Shown: piece by piece, positions 45,141 to 54,662 of the stretch
Layout: every line of letters starts with the position of its first letter
How positions within the stretch are numbered: position 1 is the stretch's first letter
Translations under genes and position numbers: made by a program
Notes under the pieces: generated by a model
Told to the model about the DNA's origin: nothing
The model's input: only the letters and a program-made list of their open reading frames with translations
Database searches by the model: none
Assembly: GCF_001485215.1 (NCBI RefSeq)
Contig: NZ_BBWW01000001.1
Coordinates: 3,348,001 to 3,412,000, forward strand
Origin: Leptolyngbya sp. NIES-2104
GTDB lineage: Bacteria > Cyanobacteriota > Cyanobacteriia > Leptolyngbyales > Leptolyngbyaceae
Direction: 5' to 3'
Length of the DNA: 64,000 nucleotides

Positions 45141-47020
45141 TCACACGCTCATCAAAATCGATTACTCACGTTCATCTGTTCGCGATCGCGATTGTTGCCT
45201 TGCTGGTGATGATCCCGATTTTTGCGTATGGCATTTATGATGCTCACGATTTACCGAATTACCATTTGCGCTGGGCAAAACAGTTTTCAGATCAGTTCTG
45301 GGCAGGTGAGCTTTATCCGCGCTGGCTGTTGAATTTGAATGCGGGTATGGGAAGCCCGACCTTCTTTTTCTATAGTTCTATGCCTTACTATTTCACAAGT
45401 TTGATGCGTCCGTTGGTGTGGATGGCTGATCCATACGACTGGCATCAACTAAGTTTTGGGGCAGCGCTGGCATTAATGGCTTCAGGGATCACCGCTTATC
45501 TGTGGTTACGATCGCTGGTTTCGCCAACTGCGGCATTGATCGGCTCACTGTTTTACCTAGTTGCACCGTATCACTTAGCGATCGATCTTTATGCTCGATT
45601 TGCTTATGCGGAGTTCTGGAGCTTTGTTTGGTTTCCGCTGATTCTGTACTTTGCTCAGCGATTGGTGGAAGGTCGGAAAAAAGCCGTTGTGGGAATTGCG
45701 ATCGCGCAAACTTTCCTGATCATGACGCATCTTCCGAGCTTCCTGATTTTCACGCCTGTTCCATTTCTCTATGTTCTGTGGTTCTCAGATACAAAACAGC
45801 GATGGAGAAATGCGATCGCTTACAGTTTGGCGTTTATGCTTGCAGTTGGACTTGCTGCGGTCTATTGGTTTCCGGCGATGACCACGAAAGAATTTATTGT
45901 GCTCAAAGCTGATCCAACCCAGTACGAATTCTTTCACTACGAAGATAACTTTCTATTTTCCGGTGTGTTTCGTAAGAACCTCGGAACTTATCTTGCTTTT
46001 CTTGAAATTTCTACAGTGCTCACGATCGTTCTCGCAGTTCTGAGCTATGTGATTGGACGGCGAACGGCAAAATCGAGTTTATTTTGGATTGTGATTGCGC
46101 TTTCTGCGGGGGCAATGATGTTCTCGATTAGCAATCCGATTTGGCAGATTCTTCGCCCACTCCAAACGATCGAGCTTCCTTCACGATTTAACTTGGTTTT
46201 GACGATCGCCCTCACAGCGTTGATTGCTTTCGCCGTAAAACCGATTCGATTTCCTCAAAAAACTATCCTGAAGCTTAGTGTTTTGCTTGTAGTGGGAACT
46301 GGGTTAGCTGTGTTACTCACACTGCCAATTCGAGGAGCTTGGCTCACTTGGACAGTATCTGAGAAAGCTTGGCTAACTTTCATAGTCGTCGGACTCGCGA
46401 TCGCGTTCTCATTTGTTTTATACTCAGTTCGGCTCACTGATCATCGAGTGATTACGATTAGTCTTTTACTCGCGATCGCGCTCATGCTATCGAGCGGGTT
46501 AGTGATGAAGCGAAGCTTGTATCCCATTCCCGACCTCAATGCTGAACTTGAAATTAAACGAGATGCTGTTTTACATCGCCCGAAATGGATTCCTCCTGCG
46601 CTCTATACGACTGAAGCCCTGAAAACATTGAGCAATCAAAAATTTGGGAATAACTACACGATCGAAGCTCAGGATCAAGTCAAAATCACACAGTGGCAAC
46701 CCCGAAATCTCGGTTTACAAACCAATCTCAGCACAGAACAATGGCTAACCCTAAAACAGTTCTACTATCCGGGTTGGACAGCAACTGTAGAACAGACGAC
46801 GCTTCCCGTTCAAGCTTCTCCTGAAGGATTGCTACAGGTCAAAGTACCAGCGGGGAATTTGTCGATCGCCGTTGAATTAAAACCTTTACCTCAAGAACAA
46901 ATCGGCATTTGGCTCAGTGCGATCTCCAGTGTTCTACTGTCTGTGCTGCTATTCTGGCGGCGTTCTCAATCTTCACTATTGAAACCTGTTCCAATTCGTT
47001 CATTCACATCCGTTCGATAG
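45137..47020 (+). CDS. Multi-pass membrane protein, GT-C-like (PTPS-related family)
   Basis: The 627-residue protein has about 11-12 hydrophobic segments and a C-terminal periplasmic-type domain (about 500-605) before a last helix. The first loop reads GIYDAHDLPNYHLRWAKQFS with AGELYPRWLLNLNAGMGSPTFFFYS, the pattern of the 6-pyruvoyl-tetrahydropterin-synthase-related membrane family, whose fold is GT-C-like. The acidic HD pair in the first loop fits a GT-C metal site. It would use a polyprenyl-linked sugar. The start overlaps the previous stop (ATGA). Confidence 0.7.
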   Translation: MITRSSKSITHVHLFAIAIVALLVMIPIFAYGIYDAHDLPNYHLRWAKQFSDQFWAGELYPRWLLNLNAGMGSPTFFFYSSMPYYFTSLMRPLVWMADPYDWHQLSFGAALALMASGITAYLWLRSLVSPTAALIGSLFYLVAPYHLAIDLYARFAYAEFWSFVWFPLILYFAQRLVEGRKKAVVGIAIAQTFLIMTHLPSFLIFTPVPFLYVLWFSDTKQRWRNAIAYSLAFMLAVGLAAVYWFPAMTTKEFIVLKADPTQYEFFHYEDNFLFSGVFRKNLGTYLAFLEISTVLTIVLAVLSYVIGRRTAKSSLFWIVIALSAGAMMFSISNPIWQILRPLQTIELPSRFNLVLTIALTALIAFAVKPIRFPQKTILKLSVLLVVGTGLAVLLTLPIRGAWLTWTVSEKAWLTFIVVGLAIAFSFVLYSVRLTDHRVITISLLLAIALMLSSGLVMKRSLYPIPDLNAELEIKRDAVLHRPKWIPPALYTTEALKTLSNQKFGNNYTIEAQDQVKITQWQPRNLGLQTNLSTEQWLTLKQFYYPGWTATVEQTTLPVQASPEGLLQVKVPAGNLSIAVELKPLPQEQIGIWLSAISSVLLSVLLFWRRSQSSLLKPVPIRSFTSVR

Positions 47021-47023
47021 CTT

Positions 47024-48016
47024 ATGAACAATCTTTCTGATTCCTTGCCTTATGGTGCGCCCTGTCGCCCAGATGGAACTGCCCCGCTGAAAATGACGCG
47101 AGTTAGATGCTGCGTTTGTGAGGTGGATGACGCAAGCGCGATCGCAGTCGGTGAAGATTTTGAGTATCGCACTAGTCCAGACACGTTCTTAGCGGTGCAA
47201 TGTCGGGGTTGTGGATTGGTTTATCTCAATCCGCGTCCGGAGATTTTAGACCTCGATCGCATTTATCCGCGTGACTATCATGCTTACGAATTTTCTGCGG
47301 AGCGTTTCGGATTTGTTTACCGGGTGCGCCAACGATTAGAAGCCAAACGCTTGTTGTCTGCCTGTAAAGGTCTAGGAGCAGATGCACGAATTATTGATGT
47401 TGGGTGTGGTGATGGTTTTCACCTGCGATTGTTGCGCGACTTTGGAAAACCGACCTGGCAGCTTGAAGGCGTAGAGCCAAGCGATCTCGCTGTGAAAGCC
47501 GCAATGAATGACGGTTTAGAAATTCATCAAGGCATTGTTCAGGAATTAAATTTGCCGAAAGCCAGCTACGATCTGGCGTTTATGATTGCCACGATCGAGC
47601 ACGTCGATCATCCTGCCGAAGTACTCAACGCAGTACGATCGCTGCTAAAACCAGGCGGTCGAATTGTGATTGTGACCGATAACACCGATACGCTGGATTT
47701 CAAACTATCTAAAGCGCGTCACTGGGGCGGCTACCACTTTCCGCGACATTGGAATTTATTCAATCCGAACAATCTCAGACTGTTAGCTCAAAAGACTGAT
47801 TTGGAAGTTGAGCAACTGAGCACGATCGTTTCTCCAGTGAACTGGGTGTATTCGATTCGGAATGCGCTCGTCGATTGGAAAGCACCGAAATGGTTCATTG
47901 AGCAATTTAGTCTGCGATCGACACTCTCGCTCGGTGTGTTCACTCTGTTCGACATGGTACATCAAGCCTTGGGACACGGTGCCCTAATGAGAGCCGTTCT
48001 AAAACGCCCTTTATAA
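47024..48016 (+). CDS. Class I SAM-dependent methyltransferase with zinc motif
   Basis: The 330-residue protein starts with a Cys-rich motif, RCCVCEVDD and CRGCGLVYLNPRP, likely zinc-binding. The methyltransferase fold follows: IIDVGCGDGFHLRLL (SAM loop), LEGVEPS, YDLAFMIATIEHVDHPAEVL and LKPGGRIVIVTDNTD. Such enzymes methylate sugars or sugar acids in polysaccharide loci. It begins 3 bp after the membrane protein gene and is part of the same dense transcription unit (42727-50340). Confidence 0.8.
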   Translation: MNNLSDSLPYGAPCRPDGTAPLKMTRVRCCVCEVDDASAIAVGEDFEYRTSPDTFLAVQCRGCGLVYLNPRPEILDLDRIYPRDYHAYEFSAERFGFVYRVRQRLEAKRLLSACKGLGADARIIDVGCGDGFHLRLLRDFGKPTWQLEGVEPSDLAVKAAMNDGLEIHQGIVQELNLPKASYDLAFMIATIEHVDHPAEVLNAVRSLLKPGGRIVIVTDNTDTLDFKLSKARHWGGYHFPRHWNLFNPNNLRLLAQKTDLEVEQLSTIVSPVNWVYSIRNALVDWKAPKWFIEQFSLRSTLSLGVFTLFDMVHQALGHGALMRAVLKRPL

Positions 48017-48037
48017 AGCCTTACACGCCTCGAACTT

Positions 48038-49351
48038 ATGAATAACGAATCAAAACCCGTCGCGATCGTGGGAGCAGGCTTAGCGGGTCTTACCGCAGCT
48101 TGGTCACTCAGACAGCAAGGAGTCCCCGTCAAACTGTACGAAGCTGGAAAGCAAATTGCTGGTTTAGCAGGAAGCTTTCACGACCCAGATGGCTTTACGT
48201 ATGACTTTGGTGCACACTTTGTCACCAACCGACTCGCAGCCGCGATCGGCGTTGGTGCCCTCTGTCGAGATGTCCGCTACTATGGCGAATCCGTGTTACT
48301 TCGCGGTAAGAACTACACTTATCCTTTTGGTCTGTTGCAAGTTCCGCGCTATGTCACCAGCGGCATTTCGAGCCGTCTTCGCAAACACAAGCCCAAATCC
48401 GCCGCAGAATGGTATCGTGCTCAGTACGGGAATGCGTTAGCCAATGAAGTCGCGATCCCCATCACCGAAGCTTGGTCAGGGGCGAAAGCTGAAGATTTAG
48501 CTCCCTCAGTCGGAGACAAGCTGCAAGCAGGAATTGCTCAAACGGTTGTGCACAAATTAGTCAGCCGTTTCACTCATCGAGCCGTCACGAATGGATATAG
48601 CCATGATATGCCCGAAAATCCCCACGTTTGGCATGTCTATCCGAAAGGTGGTTTAGGATTGCTCTGTCGCAAATTGGCAGAAGATCTCGAAGGTTGTATC
48701 GAGCTTAATTCACCTGTAGAAGCGATTCTCACCGAAAACGATCGAGCCGTAGCCGTTCGAGTCAACGGTCAAGAACAACCTGCATCCGCAGTCATTAGCA
48801 CCGCTCCCTGTCACATTCTTGCCAAGCTCGTTCAAGGGTCGGATGCAGTCAAACCTCTATCACAGTTCCGTTATCGTCCGATGGTGTTTGTCAATTTACG
48901 CTTTGAAGGACGTGGCTTACTCTCTGACACTGTAGTTTGGACACCAGAACAGCACTTTCTCTTTTTCCGGCTGACAGAAACGCCGTTATCGATGCCCTGG
49001 TTAGCTCCAGAAGGCAAAACATTGATCACAGCGGACATTGGTTGTGAAGTCGGTGACAAGATTTGGCAAATGTCTGATGAAGAACTCGGAGAGCGATGTC
49101 TAGAACACATTGTCGAACTCATTCCCGATGCACGTCGTCGCTATTTCGGCTGTCGGGTTTTGAAAACGCCGATCGCTTATCCGGTGTTCTTAAACGATTA
49201 CGAAGATCACCGTCAGCGATTAGCACATTCTACCGGAATTGCAGGGCTACACAGCATCGGGCGAAACGGTGAATTCGCTCACTTGCTGATGGAAGACATC
49301 TACTGGCGTACTACGGCAAAAATGCGTCACCTTGCTGCTACTCTCAACTAA
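48038..49351 (+). CDS. NAD(P)/FAD-dependent oxidoreductase, second copy
   Basis: The 437-residue flavoprotein has VAIVGAGLAGLTAAWSLRQQG and YEAGKQIAGLAGSF at the N-terminus, as in protoporphyrinogen-oxidase-like enzymes and UDP-galactopyranose mutase. The C-terminal motif GIAGLHSIGRNGEFAHLLMED contacts FAD. It shares this design with the protein at 42727, but the sequences differ clearly, so they are distant paralogues. It lies 21 bp after the methyltransferase gene and 8 bp before a deacetylase gene. Confidence 0.75.
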   Translation: MNNESKPVAIVGAGLAGLTAAWSLRQQGVPVKLYEAGKQIAGLAGSFHDPDGFTYDFGAHFVTNRLAAAIGVGALCRDVRYYGESVLLRGKNYTYPFGLLQVPRYVTSGISSRLRKHKPKSAAEWYRAQYGNALANEVAIPITEAWSGAKAEDLAPSVGDKLQAGIAQTVVHKLVSRFTHRAVTNGYSHDMPENPHVWHVYPKGGLGLLCRKLAEDLEGCIELNSPVEAILTENDRAVAVRVNGQEQPASAVISTAPCHILAKLVQGSDAVKPLSQFRYRPMVFVNLRFEGRGLLSDTVVWTPEQHFLFFRLTETPLSMPWLAPEGKTLITADIGCEVGDKIWQMSDEELGERCLEHIVELIPDARRRYFGCRVLKTPIAYPVFLNDYEDHRQRLAHSTGIAGLHSIGRNGEFAHLLMEDIYWRTTAKMRHLAATLN

Positions 49352-49359
49352 CAATCATC

Positions 49360-50340
49360 ATGAAACAACGCAGAAAACCGATCGCAAGTTTGTCGCTCGA
49401 TCTCGACAATCAATGGTCATACATGAAAACTCACGGAGACGAAGGCTGGGAAGAGTTCCCGTCTTATCTCAATGTTCTGATTCCGCGTGTGTTGAACTTT
49501 CTAAAAGAACGCGATCTTAAAATCACCTTTTTCATTGTTGGACAAGATGCCGCATTAGAAAAAAACCAAGCTGCTCTCAAACCGATCGCTGACGCAGGAC
49601 ATGAAGTGGGGAATCATTCTTTCCTGCATGAACCTTGGCTACATTTGTACAGCGAGGAAGAGATTGATACTGAGTTAGCGATCGCAGAAAAATACATCGA
49701 AAAAGCAACCGGAGCAAGACCCGTTTGTTTCCGAGGTCCTGGATTTAGCTTGTCCCGGACGGTTCTTAAAGTGCTTGCCCGTCGCGGTTATCTCTGCGAT
49801 GCGTCCACTTTTCCAACCTTTTTAGGTCCGCTGGCTCGTGCTTACTACTTCATGACTAGTAAGCTCAGCAAAGAAGAACTCGAACAGCGTAAACAGCTTT
49901 TCGGACGCTTTCAAGATGGGTTTCGTCCCCTAAAACCGTATCGATTGCGCTTAGATTCCGGTAACTTGGTTGAACTGCCAGTCACAACGATGCCCCTATT
50001 CAAAGTGCCCATTCACGCGAGCTACATTCTCTATCTGGGTGTGTTCTCGCCAATGTTGGCAATGCTCTATTTCCGAAGTGCGATCGCGCTTTGTCGCTTG
50101 TTCCGAGTTCAACCCTCGATCTTGCTGCATCCCTTAGATTTTATGGGCTGCGACGACTTGCCAGAACTTGCTTTCTTCCCTGCGATGAACCAACCGAGCT
50201 ACAAGAAAGTAGCGATGATGAGCAAGATCATTTCTGTGCTGACCGATAACTATACAGTGCTCACGATTTCTCAACACGCTCATCAAGTGGCACGAGTCGA
50301 TAAGATGCCGCTGATGCACCCTAGCTCGATCGCACTTTAA
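49360..50340 (+). CDS. Polysaccharide deacetylase (NodB-fold)
   Basis: The 326-residue protein carries a CE4/NodB domain: the metal-binding pair in SLSLDLDNQW, ITFFIVGQDA, HEVGNHSFLH with two metal-binding His, and CFRGPGFSLS. A His near the C-terminus (LLHPLDFMG) fits motif 5. No signal peptide is apparent, so it may act in the cytoplasm on a lipid-linked or nucleotide sugar rather than on the exported polymer. It ends the dense unit that begins at 42727. Confidence 0.85.
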   Translation: MKQRRKPIASLSLDLDNQWSYMKTHGDEGWEEFPSYLNVLIPRVLNFLKERDLKITFFIVGQDAALEKNQAALKPIADAGHEVGNHSFLHEPWLHLYSEEEIDTELAIAEKYIEKATGARPVCFRGPGFSLSRTVLKVLARRGYLCDASTFPTFLGPLARAYYFMTSKLSKEELEQRKQLFGRFQDGFRPLKPYRLRLDSGNLVELPVTTMPLFKVPIHASYILYLGVFSPMLAMLYFRSAIALCRLFRVQPSILLHPLDFMGCDDLPELAFFPAMNQPSYKKVAMMSKIISVLTDNYTVLTISQHAHQVARVDKMPLMHPSSIAL

Positions 50341-50717
50341 TTGTTTTTTCGGACATAAATGTTTCCGATAATAACGATTGTGTTACCTTCATTAATGAGT
50401 AGGGAAAATGCAGCATTCAAGGCTTAATTATGCTGCATTGGTAATGAGTAGAAGTTTCACTCTGATTTCTGTTTCTGATTTGGCTGCACCGTTCACACCA
50501 GAACGCTTCTAGGCTTTTATATTTTCTCTGAATCAACGGAGCCAGAACAATCATCCAGGGTCTGCGCGATTGTTCGCGTGGTTCATCACCCATGTCATAG
50601 CGCTGCTTGCAGCGGTGTTGTTCACTTGCATTGACTGCGCTGAACAATCCGCCTCAGAGTAAAGCGCGATCGTGCTGATACCAAGCAAATTCAGACACTG
50701 AAAGATACTCAGAAATC
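50341..50717. other. 377-bp intergenic region
   Basis: No recognisable gene. A 76-codon minus-strand frame (50417-50647) has no start signal or known motif and looks spurious. The promoter of the WecG-type gene should lie here. Confidence 0.4.
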
Positions 50718-51503
50718 ATGCAGAATGAATCTCCTCCGATCCGGCGAGTGATCGGCTGTCCCGTCACGGCAATGCCGTTTGATGATCAAATTTCGCTGAT
50801 GTTGACTTGGGCAAAGCAGCATCTTAGTCGATCGGTCTGTGTTGCCAATGTTCATATGCTCGTTGAGGCTTACCGGAATTCGGGGTTTGCTACAGTTCTC
50901 CGGCAGTCCGATCTAGTGACTCCTGATGGCATGCCTTTAGTCTGGATGCTCCGTTGTTTGGGAGTGTCGAACCAAGACCGCATTGCTGGGATGGATATTT
51001 TAGTTGAGCTTTGTACTAGAGCACCTGAGCAAGATGTCAGCATCTTCTTTTTAGGGTGTCACGATGACATCTTAAATCGCATGAAGCAAAGACTATCTCG
51101 CGAGTTCCCGAATCTAAAAATTGCTGGAATTGAGCCGCTTCCCTTTCGTCCGCTCACCCCTGACGAGGATGAAGCGTTAGTTCAAAGAGTGAATGCGAGT
51201 AGAGCTGGACTTGTTCTTGTCGCATTGGGCTGTCCGAAGCAGGAAACTTGGATTGCTCAACATCGCGATCGCATTCAAGCTGTGATGGTTGGATTAGGTG
51301 GCGCGTTTCCGGTTTTTGCTGGAGTTCATAAACGTGCGCCTCGAATGATGCGATCGATTGGCTTGGAATGGCTGTATCGATTGCTGCAAGAACCGCGCCG
51401 CTTGTGGGGTCGCTACTTAGATACGATTCCTATTTTTGTGTGGTTAGCAATCAAACAGTTGCTGAGTCCTTCACAGGATATTCCAATGAAGGGTGAAGGT
51501 TAG
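50718..51503 (+). CDS. WecG/TagA/CpsF-family glycosyltransferase (GT26)
   Basis: The 261-residue enzyme matches family 26: VANVHMLVEAYRN, DLVTPDGMPLVW, the donor-site motif ALGCPKQETWI, VGLGGAFPVFAG and the C-terminal membrane-association signature KRAPRMMRSIGLEWLYRLLQEPRRL. Members add ManNAcA, ManNAc or glucose to a lipid-linked first sugar. It is separated from the rest of the locus by a dispersed repeat and ~1 kb. Confidence 0.9.
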   Translation: MQNESPPIRRVIGCPVTAMPFDDQISLMLTWAKQHLSRSVCVANVHMLVEAYRNSGFATVLRQSDLVTPDGMPLVWMLRCLGVSNQDRIAGMDILVELCTRAPEQDVSIFFLGCHDDILNRMKQRLSREFPNLKIAGIEPLPFRPLTPDEDEALVQRVNASRAGLVLVALGCPKQETWIAQHRDRIQAVMVGLGGAFPVFAGVHKRAPRMMRSIGLEWLYRLLQEPRRLWGRYLDTIPIFVWLAIKQLLSPSQDIPMKGEG

Positions 51504-51540
51504 GAGGCGTGCCTTGGAGCTTTTTCGCTGCGTTGCTTGC

Positions 51541-51670
51541 CCGCCCCGGAACGGAATTCGGGGCTAATCAAACGAAGTCCACTGAAGGGGACTTAAAAGC
51601 AATGTCGATCGCCTTCAGTCAGTTTCAACTGACTTCGCACTGTTAGCCCCGAATTCTATTCCGGGGCGGG
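51541..51670. repeat. Dispersed palindromic repeat, copy 7 (GGAATGG subfamily)
   Basis: Arms CCGCCCCGGAACGGAATTCGG and GAATTCTATTCCGGGGCGGG flank AGTCCACTGAAGGGGACT and AGTCAGTTTCAACTGACT. The copy begins 38 bp after the WecG-type gene. Confidence 0.8.
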
Positions 51671-52459
51671 AGTGACCGAAGCGGAAAGGCGTAAAATAAG
51701 CTGGGATGAGGGCAATCCTGAGCCATTCAACAGCAAGCAACTCTACCCCAAAAAGCTAATTCCCAAAAAGCTAATTGTTGTAAGCAATCACTCCATCATG
51801 CAGCCGAACTTGCCACGAAGGGACATTATTATCGTTCACTCTCACGTTCTCCGCTCGATCGACTAAAATGGCATCCCGATTCGCGATCGCAGTTGCGAGG
51901 TAGCCTGGACACTCATCGTGCCGATCGAAAACTTGCTCGATCGCACTTTCCAACAATACTGACCTGATCCCACTCCGGTGCATCTCTGGATGAAGATCAA
52001 TAAATCAAAACAAAAGGAAGCATTTTGCAGCAGAAGATTACTTGAACATGACTCAATCGTGTTGTTAGCGAAGCCTTGTAGCAATTGCGGCTTGGGGTAA
52101 TCTCGTGACTCGTTCAACTTCATAAAATTTTGGTTGATTTAAAGAGATGTCCAGTGAATCGCGATTTCACAGACCAAAGTATTGCTCTGACAAGATAGTT
52201 ATGATAAACATGAAGGGTAAACGCAAATTTTCCGCGTTATTCCACTGGACAAATTTGCAAAAAGTTGCTTTCGACCAATCCCACCGTAAGAACACTGACT
52301 GGGGAAGGGTCAACAGCCTGTGAACCTTGCTCAAGCCCTGAGTGATTTCACAGTTTTTATCTCTTCTCACATCAGCAGCGCTCAGTGATCTCTTCGAGGG
52401 TGCAAGCTCGAAATGCTGCTTCATTTACGCAACTCTCTCAATGACTTGTCACTCATCTT
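51671..52459. other. ~790-bp region with little coding evidence
   Basis: Apart from the short minus-strand frame at 51771-51983, I see no gene. The direct repeat AAAAAGCTAATT (51751 and 51764) is present. Confidence 0.35.
51771..51983 (-). CDS. Short hypothetical protein or gene remnant
   Basis: The 70-codon frame contains CPGYLATAIANRDAILVDRA and ends VPSWQVRLHDGVIAYNN. Codon use, including HIP1-type GCGATCGC, looks coding, and the sequence reads like the C-terminal part of a real protein, but no family is recognised and the ribosome-binding site is poor. It may be the remnant of a larger gene disrupted in this region. Confidence 0.3.
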   Translation of the reverse strand: MHRSGIRSVLLESAIEQVFDRHDECPGYLATAIANRDAILVDRAENVRVNDNNVPSWQVRLHDGVIAYNN

Positions 52460-52678
52460 ATGCAACTGCAAATCGAACACGTGTGTTCCCGTCCCGCGCC
52501 GCAATCTTGCGTGATCTGCGCTCATCCCTTTCAACCGAATCTTGTCAGAGTGGTGGTCTATCTCGATGACCAAGCACAAGGCGATCTTTGTCCGACTTGT
52601 TTAGCTCAAGGTGCGAGTTTCGTCCGGACTCGTCTACAAACGCAATTGTCCGATCGCATCTCCAGCCACGCCGCATAG
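52460..52678 (+). CDS. Small putative zinc-binding protein
   Basis: The 72-residue product has two CxxC pairs, CVIC and CPTC, 27 residues apart, framing VRVVVYLDDQAQGDL; this suggests a compact zinc-finger fold. No family is recognised. It lies 86 bp upstream of the sugar transferase gene. No clear ribosome-binding site precedes the ATG. Confidence 0.5.
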   Translation: MQLQIEHVCSRPAPQSCVICAHPFQPNLVRVVVYLDDQAQGDLCPTCLAQGASFVRTRLQTQLSDRISSHAA

Positions 52679-52764
52679 CTCAAAGTCGCACCCCCACCAA
52701 ATTGCAATCTACATGCACTCTACAGCTTGCAATTTGCTGACCCGTTGAAATAGGAGAGGCAGTA

Positions 52765-53430
52765 ATGAATTACCCCAAAGCGCCCGAAATGCAGTCTTTT
52801 AGGCTCTCGATCGAGCCGTCTATCCATCCCTCAACTCAATCTTGGCTCAAACGCAGCATTGATATTGTGGGCAGTTTAGTAGGTCTATTGTTTTTAGCAC
52901 TGGTGTTTATCCCGATCGTCATCGCAATCAAGCTCGATAGTTCAGGACCCGTGTTTTACAGCCAAACCCGGTGCGGATTGAGCGGGCGAACTTTCCAACT
53001 GCGAAAGTTTCGATCGATGGTGAGTGATGCTGAACGATTAAAATCGATGGTGAAAAACGAAGGAAGTAAGCTTCTGTTTAAGAACACCAATGATCCAAGA
53101 ATTACGAAAGTTGGACAATTTCTACGACGCACCAGTTTAGATGAATTGCCGCAGTTCTGGAATATTCTGATTGGCGAGATGAGCTTAGTTGGAACTCGTC
53201 CCCCCACGCTCGATGAAGTCGAACACTACAACGATCGACATTGGAAGCGATTAGAAGTGAAGCCTGGACTGACGGGCGAATGGCAGGTGAATGGACGCTC
53301 TGAGATCAAGGATTTTGAACAAGTGGTTAACCTTGATTTGCGCTATCAAGAGCGCTGGAGTGTGCGCTACGACTTGTTTCTCGTACTGAAAACGTTTCAA
53401 GTGGTGTTCGCTCGACGGGGAGCTTACTAA
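52765..53430 (+). CDS. Initiating sugar-phosphate transferase (WbaP/ExoY-type)
   Basis: The 221-residue protein is a bacterial sugar transferase that moves a sugar-1-phosphate from UDP-sugar to undecaprenyl phosphate. Visible marks are SWLKRSIDIVGSLVGLLFLAL (membrane re-entrant helix), SGPVFYSQTRCGLSGRTFQLRKFRSM, the DELPQFWNIL motif, LVGTRPP and KPGLTGEWQVNGR. It lacks the large N-terminal membrane domain of WbaP itself, so it is of the short type. Cysteine and sugar preference cannot be told. It opens the second part of the locus and is 2 bp upstream of a GT4 gene. Confidence 0.9.
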   Translation: MNYPKAPEMQSFRLSIEPSIHPSTQSWLKRSIDIVGSLVGLLFLALVFIPIVIAIKLDSSGPVFYSQTRCGLSGRTFQLRKFRSMVSDAERLKSMVKNEGSKLLFKNTNDPRITKVGQFLRRTSLDELPQFWNILIGEMSLVGTRPPTLDEVEHYNDRHWKRLEVKPGLTGEWQVNGRSEIKDFEQVVNLDLRYQERWSVRYDLFLVLKTFQVVFARRGAY

Positions 53431-53432
53431 TC

Positions 53433-54662
53433 ATGCAAAAACCCGTTCTGACGATCTTCTATCAGTTCAATCCCTGGCGTAGTAGCATTGGTGGAATTCA
53501 GACGATTATCCGATCGTTTGTAAAATATGCTCCTGATGAGTTTGAGATTTGCTTTGTAGGTACGGGTGCTGATCCCGCAGAAAAACCGCTCCAGTGGCAA
53601 GAACGCGAATATGCAGGCAAACAGATTCAGTTCATGCCATTGTTCACGCTACAAGGCGACAATCATCGAAAGCGGGTGCCGATTTCAGTCGGTTACACTG
53701 CCGCATTGTTCCGCACCTGTCTCGAATCGGACTTTATGCACTTTCATCGCATTGAGCCAACGTTAGCAACTCGATCGTGGCGCGGTGAAAAAACATTATT
53801 TGTTCACAATGACATTCGCCAGCAAACTGCTAAAACAGACAAACGAGCCAGCCTTTGGCGTAACTTTCCTGCTGTTTATTCGCTGTTAGAGCGCTCACTG
53901 GTGAAACAGTTTGACCAAATTCTGTCTTGTCACACGGGATCACTCGAACTCTACCGCGATCGCTATCCAGAACTGAGCGATCGCATTTCCTACATCAACA
54001 ATTCATTCGATGACGCAGTGTTTCAGCCGTCAAGCGATCGCATCATTCAGCGTCGATTGTTTGCCCAAAAGCTCGGACTATCCGAAGATACGCAATTCAT
54101 TCTGTTTGCTGGAAGACTTCAGCCGCAGAAAGATCCGGTGCTACTGATCCAAGCGATCGCGGCTCTCGCTCATCCGAATGCTCATTTATTGATTGCAGGA
54201 GATGGAGAGCTTGCAACAGAGATCAAAGCCGAAGCAACTCGACTGGAGGTTCGCGATCGTATAACGCTACTCGGCGCACAAACACAGCCCGAAATGGCGC
54301 ATCTCTACCAAATTGCAAACGTGTTTGTTTTGAGTAGCCGATTTGAAGGCTTGCCCGTTTCTGTTCTCGAAGCTCTCGGATCAGGAACCCCGATCGTCAC
54401 CACTGATTGTGGAGATACGCCCAGATTGCTCACATTAAATAGCGGAATTGTCTGTCTCGATCGCTTACCTACCACGATCGCTGATGCTCTCGATCGTGTG
54501 CTGTTCAATCCTGATGATTTTCCATCAGATGCCTGTGTGCGAACGGTTCAGCCGTATAGTGCGCGGGTGATTGTGAGCCAAGTCTATCGAGAGATGATGG
54601 CGCGATGGGAAGTCCGATCGCACAAACGAGTCATGCTCTCAGAAGCGCGATCGTATACTTAA
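53433..54662 (+). CDS. Glycosyltransferase family 4
   Basis: The 409-residue GT-B enzyme has PWRSSIGGIQTIIRSFVKY at the acceptor side and the donor site FILFAGRLQPQKDPVLLIQA, LLIAGDGELATEIK, LLGAQTQPEMAHLY and the EX7E motif SSRFEGLPVSVLEALGSGTPIV. A donor sugar cannot be assigned. It follows the initiating transferase by 2 bp and so may add an early sugar of the repeat unit. A ~280-bp gap with no gene separates it from the Wzc-type gene. Confidence 0.85.
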   Translation: MQKPVLTIFYQFNPWRSSIGGIQTIIRSFVKYAPDEFEICFVGTGADPAEKPLQWQEREYAGKQIQFMPLFTLQGDNHRKRVPISVGYTAALFRTCLESDFMHFHRIEPTLATRSWRGEKTLFVHNDIRQQTAKTDKRASLWRNFPAVYSLLERSLVKQFDQILSCHTGSLELYRDRYPELSDRISYINNSFDDAVFQPSSDRIIQRRLFAQKLGLSEDTQFILFAGRLQPQKDPVLLIQAIAALAHPNAHLLIAGDGELATEIKAEATRLEVRDRITLLGAQTQPEMAHLYQIANVFVLSSRFEGLPVSVLEALGSGTPIVTTDCGDTPRLLTLNSGIVCLDRLPTTIADALDRVLFNPDDFPSDACVRTVQPYSARVIVSQVYREMMARWEVRSHKRVMLSEARSYT

